Positions 42,603 to 51,393 of a stretch of DNA of 64,000 nucleotides are shown one piece after another. Source of the stretch: Pseudoflavitalea sp. G-6-1-2. Its GTDB lineage: Bacteria > Bacteroidota > Bacteroidia > Chitinophagales > Chitinophagaceae. Every line of letters starts with the position of its first letter. The stretch's first letter is position 1. The position numbers were made by a program, and so were the translations under genes. Where the stretch lies: assembly GCF_012927185.1 (NCBI RefSeq), contig NZ_JABBGB010000001.1, positions 806,001-870,000 on the forward strand, in the 5' to 3' direction. Below the pieces are notes generated by a model, which had not been told where the DNA came from, ran no database searches, and was given only the letters and a program-made list of their open reading frames with translations.

Positions 42603-45446
42603 ATGAGTAAAAAAGTATTTCTTCTCGATGCGCTGGCACTCGTTTTCCGTGCCTACTATGCACTGATCCGCAATCCAAGGATTACTTCAAAAGGTAAGAA
42701 CACCAACGCACAGTTTGGTTTCATCAACACCCTGCTCGATCTGCTCAATAATCAGAAACCAACCCATATGGCCGTATGCTTCGATACATCGGCCCCTACT
42801 GAACGACATACCGAATTCACAGAATACAAAGCTAACCGGCAGGATGCACCCGAAGATCTCATAGCCGCACTTCCGGATATCAAAAAAATCATCCGCGGAT
42901 TCAATATCCCCGTGATCGAGTTCGATGGCTATGAAGCCGATGACGTTATCGGCACCCTCAGCAAACAAGCCGCCAAAGCAGGTTACGAAGTGTTTATGGT
43001 AACACCAGACAAAGACTATGGCCAGCTGGTTGAAGAAAACATCAAAATCTACAAACCTGGCTATCAGGGCGGAGATGCAGAGATTCTCGGTCCCAAAGAA
43101 GTTTGTGAGAAATGGAATATCAAAGAAGTGCATCAGGTGATCGATATCCTCGGCCTCATGGGCGATGCCGTTGACAACATTCCAGGCATAGCAGGCGTAG
43201 GAGAAAAAACTGCCGCCAAACTGCTCGCAGAATACGGCACACTTGAGAATGTACTCGAAAACGCAGACAAAATAAAAGGTGCACTCGGAGAAAAAGTACG
43301 CAACGGAAAGAACGCCGCCCTCCTCTCCAAAAAACTGGCAACCATCATTACCGATGTGCCAGTTGAATTTCATGAAGACGATTTCAAAGTAAAAGAGATC
43401 AATAAAGAATTGCTTACCGAGATCTTCACCGAGCTCGAATTCAAAACAGTAGGCAAGCGCATTCTTGGCGAAAGCTTCAACATTGTGCCAGGTGGCCAAC
43501 CGCAGGGTGTGCAGAAAGATCTTTTCGGAAATGATATGGAAACTGCGCCCGCAAAGGGAAAAGCAAAGAAAGAAGAAGCCGGCTCCGATGAAGACCGTGT
43601 GGAAACCACCGACGCCATCTTCGCAGGAAAAAGCATTGCCAACACAGCGCACCAGTATCGCGCCATCACGGATGATGCAGCCATCGATACACTCATCAAA
43701 GAATTGATGGAGCAATCCGAAATTTGCTTCGACACCGAAACCACCAATCTCGACGCCAACGACGCAGAGATCGTAGGCATGAGCTTCAGCTTCAAAACAA
43801 GCGAAGCTTACTATGTTCCCTGTCCTCCCGATCAGGAACAAACGAAAAAACTGCTGCAAAAATTCGCGCCGCTCTTCGAAAACAAAAACATCATCTGGTT
43901 AGGCCAGAACCTCAAATACGATATGCTCGTACTGAAATGGTACGGCTACGAACTTAAGGGAAATATCTTCGATACTATGCTCGCCCATTACGTAATCGAG
44001 CCGGATGGCAAACACAGCATGGATGTACTCAGTGCACAATACCTCGGCTACGAACCCATCCATATCGATGAGCTCATCGGTAAGAAAGGAAAAACACAGG
44101 GCAATATGCGCGATGTGGAACTGAGCAAGATCACCGAATATGCCGCCGAAGATGCAGACATTACGCTTCAGCTGAAGCAGGTGTTTGCGCCGATGCTCAA
44201 ATCAAAGGATGTTGAAAAAGTGTTTGGCGAAGTAGAAAATCCACTCGTGAAAGTGCTCACAGATATGGAATACGCAGGCGTTCGCATCGACGAAAACTTC
44301 CTCAAAGATTATTCAATACAACTCGATAAAGAAGCCAAACAGGCCGAAGAAAATGTTTTCCAGCAGGCCGGAGTTAAATTCAATCTCGGTTCTCCCAAAC
44401 AACTGGGCGAAGTGCTTTTCGAGAAACTGCAGCTCGATCCCAAAGCGAAGAAAACCAAAACCGGACAATACGCTACCGGCGAAGACGTGCTGCTGAAGCT
44501 CGCCGGCGAGAATAAGATCGTTGACGACATACTTGCCTATCGCGAACTCACCAAGCTTCGCTCTACCTATGTGGATGCGCTGCCGCAAATGATCAATCGC
44601 AAAACAGGTAGGGTGCATACATCCTATGCGCAAGCGGTTGCCGTAACTGGTCGTCTCGCAAGCAACAACCCCAACCTCCAGAACATCCCTGTTCGTACAG
44701 ACAGAGGCAAGGAGATCCGCAAAGCATTCATCCCGACAGACGATAAACATATTCTGCTTTCTGCCGACTACTCGCAGATCGAGCTGCGCATTGTTGCTGC
44801 CATCAGTGGCGACCCTGCCATGTGCGAGGCCTTCAAACTCGGCAAAGACATTCACACCGCTACTGCCGCAAAAGTGTACGGCGTTGCTGAAGCAGATGTA
44901 ACCAAAGAAATGCGTTACAAAGCAAAGAGCGTAAACTTCGGTATCATCTACGGCCAGGGCGCCTTCGGTCTCGCCGACAACCTTGGCATCAGCAGAACCG
45001 AAGCCAAAGAGATCATCGACAATTACAAAAAACAGTTCTCCAATATTCAGAAGTATATGGATGATACCATCAACTTCGCCCGCGAGAACGGATACGTGCA
45101 AACCCTCATGGGAAGAAAGCGCTGGCTCCGGGACATCAATTCCTCCAACTTCACCGTAAGAGGATTTGCTGAACGAAACGCCATCAACTCACCCATCCAG
45201 GGCACTGCAGCGGATATGATCAAACTGGCTATGATCAAACTGCACCACGAGTTCAAAAAACACAAATTCAAATCCACCATGATCATGCAGGTGCATGACG
45301 AGTTGGTCTTCGATGCCACGCTCGACGAAGTGGATATCATCAAACCTATCATTCTGGAGTGCATGCGCAGCGCACTTCCTCTCCCCAACGAAGTACCGGT
45401 AGAAGCCGAGATCGGAGGCGGAAAGAACTGGCTCGAAGCACACTAA
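42603..45446 (+). CDS. polA: DNA polymerase I
   Basis: A 947-residue DNA polymerase I for Okazaki-fragment processing and repair synthesis. The N-terminal 5'-3' exonuclease domain spans about residues 1-300 (FDGYEADDVIGTLSKQA, DAVDNIPGIAGVGEKTA). The 3'-5' exonuclease is probably active, since D-x-E remains in CFDTETTNLDAND. Polymerase motifs: A LSADYSQIELRIVAAIS, B RYKAKSVNFGIIYGQGAFG, C MIMQVHDELVFD. A low-complexity linker rich in Lys/Glu (about 305-330) separates the exonuclease domains. Confidence 0.97.
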   Translation: MSKKVFLLDALALVFRAYYALIRNPRITSKGKNTNAQFGFINTLLDLLNNQKPTHMAVCFDTSAPTERHTEFTEYKANRQDAPEDLIAALPDIKKIIRGFNIPVIEFDGYEADDVIGTLSKQAAKAGYEVFMVTPDKDYGQLVEENIKIYKPGYQGGDAEILGPKEVCEKWNIKEVHQVIDILGLMGDAVDNIPGIAGVGEKTAAKLLAEYGTLENVLENADKIKGALGEKVRNGKNAALLSKKLATIITDVPVEFHEDDFKVKEINKELLTEIFTELEFKTVGKRILGESFNIVPGGQPQGVQKDLFGNDMETAPAKGKAKKEEAGSDEDRVETTDAIFAGKSIANTAHQYRAITDDAAIDTLIKELMEQSEICFDTETTNLDANDAEIVGMSFSFKTSEAYYVPCPPDQEQTKKLLQKFAPLFENKNIIWLGQNLKYDMLVLKWYGYELKGNIFDTMLAHYVIEPDGKHSMDVLSAQYLGYEPIHIDELIGKKGKTQGNMRDVELSKITEYAAEDADITLQLKQVFAPMLKSKDVEKVFGEVENPLVKVLTDMEYAGVRIDENFLKDYSIQLDKEAKQAEENVFQQAGVKFNLGSPKQLGEVLFEKLQLDPKAKKTKTGQYATGEDVLLKLAGENKIVDDILAYRELTKLRSTYVDALPQMINRKTGRVHTSYAQAVAVTGRLASNNPNLQNIPVRTDRGKEIRKAFIPTDDKHILLSADYSQIELRIVAAISGDPAMCEAFKLGKDIHTATAAKVYGVAEADVTKEMRYKAKSVNFGIIYGQGAFGLADNLGISRTEAKEIIDNYKKQFSNIQKYMDDTINFARENGYVQTLMGRKRWLRDINSSNFTVRGFAERNAINSPIQGTAADMIKLAMIKLHHEFKKHKFKSTMIMQVHDELVFDATLDEVDIIKPIILECMRSALPLPNEVPVEAEIGGGKNWLEAH

Positions 45447-45481
45447 TCAGTTTCAAATACTTAACATTCCTTTACATTATC

Positions 45482-45505
45482 AGGGGCTTGAATTTACAAG
45501 CCCCT
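45482..45505. other. Perfect hairpin downstream of polA
   Basis: AGGGGCTTG (45482-45490) pairs with CAAGCCCCT (45497-45505) around a 6-nt loop. No T-run follows on either strand, so it is either a weak terminator or an RNA-stability element. Confidence 0.5.
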
Positions 45506-45665
45506 AACAGTCTCCGGCGTCTAATTTGTTGCTGTTGATAATAACAGTAAACCGCATTCGTTTAGCAGGAAGTTTTAACAAGGTTATGATTAACTGATCT
45601 TAAACATTTACCCCAAATTCCGTCTAAACTTCATGTGGAATTCCCAAAACCTAAATTTACCCGGT

Positions 45666-48146
45666 ATGAAGGTCCTTTATTCATTCCTTTGTGCGCTGGG
45701 GCTGGTTGCCATCATCCAGCCGGCGATGGCCCAGGGCTCCTGGCCTAAAACAGTAGCTACCAATGGCGCTACTGTCAAGATCTACGAATGGCAACCGGAA
45801 TCATTCTCCGATAACACCCTCAAAGCCAGAGCAGCCATTTCTGTTACGGAATCCGGCAAGTCCGACCCGGTATTCGGGATGGCCTGGATCACCGCCACCA
45901 CCGAAACATTCGGCAATCAGGTAATGGTGAAATCGGCTAATATCAACAGCATCAAACTTCCCGAAGACATCAAAGATGATCAGCTCGAAGAGATCAGCAA
46001 CACCATTGAACAGCAGATAAAATTTCTGGGAATCAATTTCCAGCAAGATCAGCTGCAGCAGTCCCTGCAACTCAACACCCAGCAAAAGCAGCTCAGCTCT
46101 CAGATCAGCAACAAACCTCCCAAACTGATCTATTCCAATGCTCCATCGGTATTGGTGCTGATCGACGGAAAACCTGAGTTCAAAAGAAACGACAGCTGGG
46201 GTGTGGACGCCGTTGTAAACACACCGTTCACCATCGTAAAGAACAACGGAAACATCTATCTCTACGGCGGCAAACACTGGTACATGGCGCCCACCGTAAA
46301 CGGACCATACAATATCACCAACAGCATCTCTCCCAACCTTCGCAAAATCGAAGAGGCGATGAAAAACGCCGACAAAGACTCCGACAACAACGAAGCAATG
46401 GAGCAGGATGAGAACACCATCTATAAAATTATCGTAAGCACCGAACCTGCCGAACTGGTACAGAGCCGTGGCGACGCCAATTTCTCACCGGTTGAGGGCA
46501 CCAATCTGCTCTACGTTACCAACTCTGACGACGACATATTCATGGACATCAGCGGTCAGAATTACTATGTGCTTATTTCCGGTCGATGGTTCAAAAGTTC
46601 CAGCCTCAACGGTACCTGGAATTATGTGCCTGCAGACAACCTCCCTGCTGACTTCGCGCAGATCCGTGAAGGATCAACTAAAGACAATGTACTGGCCAGC
46701 GTTGCCGGTACCGATGCAGCCCAGGACGCTTTGCAGGAAGCACAGGTTCCTCAAACTGCCAAAGTAGAGCGTCAGAAAGCACGCGCGCAAATTGAGTACG
46801 ATGGTACGCCTGAGTTCGAATCCATCGACGGTACCGATCTCATGTACGCCACCAATACCGGCGCTTCCGTTCTCAAATACAGAGGAAGATATTATTCTGT
46901 TGACAACGGTGTTTGGTTCGAGGCAGCCTATCCCACAGGACCCTGGGTGGTAGCCACTTCCAGACCTGTAAGTGTGGCGCTTATTCCTCCCAGTTATCCC
47001 GTGTATAACCTGAAATATGTGTACATCTACGATGTTTCGCCCGACTACGTGTACATGGGATATACGCCCGGTTACCTGAATGCATTCATCTACGGACCAA
47101 CCATCGTATATGGCACAGGGTATTATTACCGTCCATGGCATCGTCATTATTATTATCCACGCCCTTCAACATGGGGATACCGTGTTAGGTACAATCCATG
47201 GGTAGGTTGGGGATTCGGCTTCAACTTCAATGCCGGATGGTTTAATGTAGGGGTTGGCTTTGGCAATTACTCTCCCTGGAATTACTGGAGTGGCGGTTGG
47301 TGGGGACCACGTTACTATCGCGCACCCTATTGCTACAGACCTTACAGCTACAGGCACTATGGCTATTACAGCAATCGTTATTACGATAGCAGAAGAACTT
47401 ACATCACTCACGCCAATCACTACAACAATATCTACAATTATCGCAGAGATGTTGTGAGCAGAGACAATCGCCGCTACACTCCTGTGTATCGTGATAACAA
47501 CTATCGAAGGGATTATACCAGCAACCCCGGCAGATATAATAACAACAATGGAATGAATCGTCCGGACAGAGGCCGCGATTACAACCGCGGCAACGATCCA
47601 CGTTTCAATAACAATAATGGTCGTGGTAATATCGACAGAAGGTTCGATCGCACTAACAGAACCGACTGGCCTACCACGCGTAACAGAGACTGGAATTCGA
47701 GGCCCGACAGAACCTGGACCAATCCTAACAACAACAATAACAACAGAGGGGAAGACAGACCCGGCCGTATCAACAATCCTCGCGAAACACCCCCCGGAAA
47801 TAACAACGGAAACAATAATGGTCGTCCGGAAAGAATCTACAATCCACGAAGCGAACGTAGAGATGAATCAACACCTGGCCGCAACTACGAACGCCCACGC
47901 ACGGTAACACCTCCGTCGGGAAATCGTGAGCCGGTACGCAGAGAATATGAGCGTCCTGTTCAGCCACAACGCGACTACAATCGTGGTGGAAACGACAGAC
48001 CCAACAGAAGTTATTCTCCACCGCAACGTGAGTCAGGACGCCAGTTCAGCCCTCCTGAACGCAGATCTGAACACCGCGAAGGCGGTGGTGGCGGAGGGGG
48101 TCGCTCAGGTGGAGGTGGCGAACGATCCAGACCTTCAAGGGCTTAG
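45666..48146 (+). CDS. Large secreted low-complexity protein (carbohydrate-binding family V/XII-like)
   Basis: An 826-residue exported protein. ATG 45666 gives a signal peptide ending AMAQ; the upstream ATG at 45633 would only lengthen it. Three copies of a beta-rich unit lie at about residues 150-260, 270-340 and 375-435 (for example LLYVTNSDDDIFMDISGQ and LMYATNTGASVLKYRGRYY). Then comes a segment of about 140 residues packed with Tyr, Trp, Pro and Gly (YMGYTPGYLN and on), and finally some 250 residues rich in Asn, Arg, Tyr and Gly. The repeat and YTPGY pattern resembles proteins annotated carbohydrate-binding family V/XII. It is probably a surface or matrix protein; its target is unknown. 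Confidence 0.8.
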   Translation: MKVLYSFLCALGLVAIIQPAMAQGSWPKTVATNGATVKIYEWQPESFSDNTLKARAAISVTESGKSDPVFGMAWITATTETFGNQVMVKSANINSIKLPEDIKDDQLEEISNTIEQQIKFLGINFQQDQLQQSLQLNTQQKQLSSQISNKPPKLIYSNAPSVLVLIDGKPEFKRNDSWGVDAVVNTPFTIVKNNGNIYLYGGKHWYMAPTVNGPYNITNSISPNLRKIEEAMKNADKDSDNNEAMEQDENTIYKIIVSTEPAELVQSRGDANFSPVEGTNLLYVTNSDDDIFMDISGQNYYVLISGRWFKSSSLNGTWNYVPADNLPADFAQIREGSTKDNVLASVAGTDAAQDALQEAQVPQTAKVERQKARAQIEYDGTPEFESIDGTDLMYATNTGASVLKYRGRYYSVDNGVWFEAAYPTGPWVVATSRPVSVALIPPSYPVYNLKYVYIYDVSPDYVYMGYTPGYLNAFIYGPTIVYGTGYYYRPWHRHYYYPRPSTWGYRVRYNPWVGWGFGFNFNAGWFNVGVGFGNYSPWNYWSGGWWGPRYYRAPYCYRPYSYRHYGYYSNRYYDSRRTYITHANHYNNIYNYRRDVVSRDNRRYTPVYRDNNYRRDYTSNPGRYNNNNGMNRPDRGRDYNRGNDPRFNNNNGRGNIDRRFDRTNRTDWPTTRNRDWNSRPDRTWTNPNNNNNNRGEDRPGRINNPRETPPGNNNGNNNGRPERIYNPRSERRDESTPGRNYERPRTVTPPSGNREPVRREYERPVQPQRDYNRGGNDRPNRSYSPPQRESGRQFSPPERRSEHREGGGGGGGRSGGGGERSRPSRA

Positions 48147-48256
48147 GTGCCATTGCGGCCATCTTCATGTCATTTTAATGTGAGTGATCCCGGTTGGCAC
48201 AGAAATTGGCTACCTTACTTCAGAAATAAGTTCTATCACTCATAAAACAATACGTT

Positions 48257-48448
48257 ATGAAAGCAAAGCATGTTGTTATTGGAATGGTAGCTGCTGCTGC
48301 AGTTGGCGCTATCGCAGGACTTTTGTTCGCTCCAAACAGTGGAAAAGACACCAGAAAGAAAATCAAAGATGCCGCAGGTGATCTGGCAGGCAAAGTGAAA
48401 AAAGGATTACGCAAAAATTCGCTCACAGGTGAAATGGAAGTGAATTAG
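48257..48448 (+). CDS. YtxH domain-containing small protein
   Basis: A 63-residue protein: one N-terminal hydrophobic segment (residues 6-25, VIGMVAAAAVGAIAGLLFAP), then the YtxH signature GLLFAPNSGKDTRKKIKDAAGD and a basic amphipathic tail. YtxH proteins are stress-related membrane-associated proteins of unknown mechanism. A near-perfect hairpin terminator follows at 48498. Confidence 0.85.
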   Translation: MKAKHVVIGMVAAAAVGAIAGLLFAPNSGKDTRKKIKDAAGDLAGKVKKGLRKNSLTGEMEVN

Positions 48449-48497
48449 CGCTTCGGCACTATTCATTCTGCATATATTTTTCATCATCATTATTCAG

Positions 48498-48523
48498 GGG
48501 CAGTATCAGCAATGGTGCTGCCC
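48498..48523. terminator. Hairpin between convergent YtxH and T9SS genes
   Basis: An 11-bp stem (48498-48508 with 48513-48523, two G-T pairs) capped by the GNRA tetraloop GCAA. Convergent genes end on either side. The T-run is weak (TATTTT, a few bases away), so it may act mainly as a 3'-end stability element. Confidence 0.6.
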
Positions 48524-48532
48524 TTCGATATT

Positions 48533-50131
48533 TTAGTAAGGTTGAACTATCAGCTTCTTCGTTTCGAGTATTGCGCCGTTATTTCCAATGAAGGTAATCA
48601 GATAAGTGCCGGGTATGTAGAGTTGCATTTCTACCACTGTTCTTTCTCCCACCGCTTCTTCTCTCAGTTTTCTGCCGAGCATATCGGTAATGAGAATTGT
48701 TTTCACTACAGCCATTCCGCTGATGCCCACAAAGAATTGTCCACGTGTTGGATTAGGCCATAACATCAGGTGATAATCTCCGGGTTTGCCTTTCACCGAA
48801 ACCATATTGGAATAAGCCCTTTCATCGCGCAGGTTCACCAGCAGCAGCCGGTAATAACTGATGCCTGCATAACTGTTGTTATCCATCATCATATAGTTGA
48901 GGTAATCGATGCTGGTGCCGTTGGGCGCTTTGGAAGCCACGGTATCGATATTATGAAATTCGCTTTCGTTGGATAATCTCCGCTGCACCACAAAATAATC
49001 CTGATCAATTTCAGGTTTGGTGGTCCAGTATACGCGAACCTTGTTCCAGTCTGTGCGGAAGGCATTCAGCAATACCTTTGTTTCTACCGGCAATGGTTTG
49101 TTGATGCCGGTGAATTTTGTGAAGAAAGATGCATTGCCGATCAATCCGTTCACTGTTCTGCTGTTCACACCTGCATCGGCAAGTGGTGGGCCGGTTGTGA
49201 GATAACCGGCAACAGGCAAGGTCTGTGGCATGGCTGTATCCCAGTACTGGCCGTTGTATCGTGAGATGTAAGTAGCTGATCTGCGTGTTTGGAAAAAGCT
49301 GCCTTCATCATTGATCAGGTGTTGTAAAAAGATATCTGCTTCATCCATGCCCGGACGATTGATCTTTCCGATCTCCCATGTTTTATTCACAGTGGAATCT
49401 TTCAGATTCATACCCGATGTAAGATCTGCTTTCACGCTATCGAATACGCTCATATAATAATCATCACCTGCGGTTGTTTTGCTTTGAATAGCTCCGGGCG
49501 TATAAGCATTGGGTTTAGATCCGATTGGAAAAACTACGGTTCCATCGGATGAAGTGATATTTTCTCTCAGCAATATTCCATTGCCGGGCAGGTTTGCCGT
49601 AACGAGGTATCTCGATGCATTATAGCCATTGATGATGCCGGGGTTGCCATTTCCTACTACCAGCACATTATTGCCGAGATAGAATAATCCTCCGGAAAAT
49701 TTCAGTTCTGAAAGAATCTTAGCACTGCTTCCGGTGAGCTGCATTCCGAATGGATTCAACAGCTCCAGCTTTGAAAATGCTGACCCCGTGCGTGTTACAG
49801 CGTTGAACCCCGCAAAAAGTGTTTGGAGTTCGGAGTCGCTGATGAAGCGGATCCACCCCCCTGTTCCGTTAACGCCGTCACCACTGTTGCTTTCGTCGGT
49901 GATCAGTGCGCTGCTGCTATTCTCCCAGTGTTTGCCTTTGAAGTTCACCACGGCGGGTTTGCCAATGCCGAGTTTTCCTTCATTCAATACATTGGAAAAA
50001 ATGGTAGCGCTGTCTCCGGTGAAAAAGATACGGGCCGATGGAGGAACATAAAAACCAGTCTGCGCCCATATTGCAGCCTGGCAGAGCAGCAATATCAGCA
50101 GCAGAAAAATATGTCTGGTTAGTGGCTTCAT
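48533..50131 (-). CDS. Secreted protein with T9SS type A sorting domain
   Basis: A 532-residue exported protein. A signal peptide (about residues 1-23, ending AIWAQ) is followed by a long beta-rich region and a fibronectin-like module (VRVYWTTKPEIDQDYFVVQRR, residues 380-400). The C-terminal sorting domain is clear: YHLMLWPNPTRGQFFVGISG, ITDMLGRKLREEAVGE, LYIPGTYLITFIG. It is the last gene of a three-gene minus-strand operon; its ATG overlaps the stop of the preceding gene (TGATG at 50133-50129). A surface role is likely, function otherwise unknown. Confidence 0.85.
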   Translation of the reverse strand: MKPLTRHIFLLLILLLCQAAIWAQTGFYVPPSARIFFTGDSATIFSNVLNEGKLGIGKPAVVNFKGKHWENSSSALITDESNSGDGVNGTGGWIRFISDSELQTLFAGFNAVTRTGSAFSKLELLNPFGMQLTGSSAKILSELKFSGGLFYLGNNVLVVGNGNPGIINGYNASRYLVTANLPGNGILLRENITSSDGTVVFPIGSKPNAYTPGAIQSKTTAGDDYYMSVFDSVKADLTSGMNLKDSTVNKTWEIGKINRPGMDEADIFLQHLINDEGSFFQTRRSATYISRYNGQYWDTAMPQTLPVAGYLTTGPPLADAGVNSRTVNGLIGNASFFTKFTGINKPLPVETKVLLNAFRTDWNKVRVYWTTKPEIDQDYFVVQRRLSNESEFHNIDTVASKAPNGTSIDYLNYMMMDNNSYAGISYYRLLLVNLRDERAYSNMVSVKGKPGDYHLMLWPNPTRGQFFVGISGMAVVKTILITDMLGRKLREEAVGERTVVEMQLYIPGTYLITFIGNNGAILETKKLIVQPY

Positions 50132-51366
50132 CAGAATTCTGTGATAGTAATATAAACCGGAGTGGCGGCAGAGAACGTTGCCGTACTCGTTCCATAGTTA
50201 TGAATCCGGACTTTTACCTGATATGTACTGCCGTTCAGCAGCAGACGCGCAAAGGCTACTCCACAGTTGGCAGGAAGATCTTGCCCGAACGAAACACTAA
50301 CAGTGGCCTGTGTTGATGTGGGGGCATTTGCCGCAGGAACGTTAAATACATAATCAGTAGTTGGCACTCCCGGCGCATAGGAAACACCCAGTATCACAAG
50401 TGATGCCGCAGGAATGCTGGAGTTTGCCGGAATGCTTCCTGCAAAACTGATCTGGTTCTTATTCACATTGCCTTTCGCTCCCAGTTTGAATGTGCCGTTC
50501 ACGTCTGCCTTTGCTGCGGGCGAAGTAGTGGCTACGCCTACGTTTCCTGCGGATGTAATGCGCATAGCTTCATTCGCAGCCTGCGTACCACCGGTAAGAA
50601 ACAGAATGCTTTTGGTAGTATTGTTATTCGCAATGTAAAGATCATTGCCTGCACCAAGCAGGTAAGCATCGTTCGCTTGCCCTGTTCCGATATTGTTGGA
50701 AGGACTAACCACCCATCCTGAGCCATTGATACCGATATTCACAAAATTCGTGGTCTCGGTACCGTTATTAGCCGTGGCAACAATATCCGAACTTGCTTTG
50801 GCACTGCTCGCCTGATTCTGAATATTGATCTGAAAATAATTATTGATGCTCCCCTTCGCATACAAAGCATTCACGGAAGTGGTTGAGCCTGCATTGATCA
50901 GCAGTTTCTCCGGATAAGTAGCATCGAAACTGGTTGCTCCGATGGCCACATTGCCGGCACTGGAAATGCGCATCCGTTCTGCATTGTTGGTGTAGATGGG
51001 CAGATCAAAATTATCGAGGTTGCCGAGTATTTTGATGCTTCCGTTGCTGTTGCCTGCTGTACTCCAGGCATTGGCTGCTGCAGATTTTCCTGACGCGATG
51101 GGTTGCCATGCGCTGTTGATTCTGATCATCAGCTGATTGGTTGGTGTGAAATAAATCACTGTCCCATCCGGCGGCGTATAGGTATTGATGGCCACCGTGT
51201 CGGATAGCCTGGTAAACAGCAGTCCCTGATTGCTGCTGCTCAACTCCAGCACCGCCGCGCGTGTAAGCGTAGTGGGATTTGTGCCCAGCTTCAGTTGCTG
51301 TGCCACCAATGTGCAGCACCAGCATAACAGGAATGTACCCGTTATCACATACCGCTTCTGTATCAT
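50131..51366 (-). CDS. Secreted tail-fibre-like/adhesin-like protein
   Basis: A 411-residue exported protein: signal peptide ending VAQQ, then a short conserved N-terminal domain (LKLGTNPTTLTRAAVLELSS, NTYTPPDGTVIYFTP) and a long beta-helical body with the fibre-type blocks AERMRISSAGNVAIGATS and AMRITSAGNVGVATTSP. The last 110 residues form a beta-sandwich-like end without an S74 peptidase. It overlaps the next gene by 1 bp and is closely related in its N-terminal part to the 549-residue protein upstream. A role as a surface fibre is inference. Confidence 0.72.
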   Translation of the reverse strand: MIQKRYVITGTFLLCWCCTLVAQQLKLGTNPTTLTRAAVLELSSSNQGLLFTRLSDTVAINTYTPPDGTVIYFTPTNQLMIRINSAWQPIASGKSAAANAWSTAGNSNGSIKILGNLDNFDLPIYTNNAERMRISSAGNVAIGATSFDATYPEKLLINAGSTTSVNALYAKGSINNYFQINIQNQASSAKASSDIVATANNGTETTNFVNIGINGSGWVVSPSNNIGTGQANDAYLLGAGNDLYIANNNTTKSILFLTGGTQAANEAMRITSAGNVGVATTSPAAKADVNGTFKLGAKGNVNKNQISFAGSIPANSSIPAASLVILGVSYAPGVPTTDYVFNVPAANAPTSTQATVSVSFGQDLPANCGVAFARLLLNGSTYQVKVRIHNYGTSTATFSAATPVYITITEF

Positions 51367-51393
51367 AGGAATGGAGCTTTTACCTCAGTCAAA

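Noticed and set aside
48196-48213. Possible sigma-54 promoter (TGGCACAGAAATTGGC) before the ytxH-like gene
   Set aside because: The -12 element reads GG instead of GC at the required 10-bp spacing, and no activator gene is in the window.
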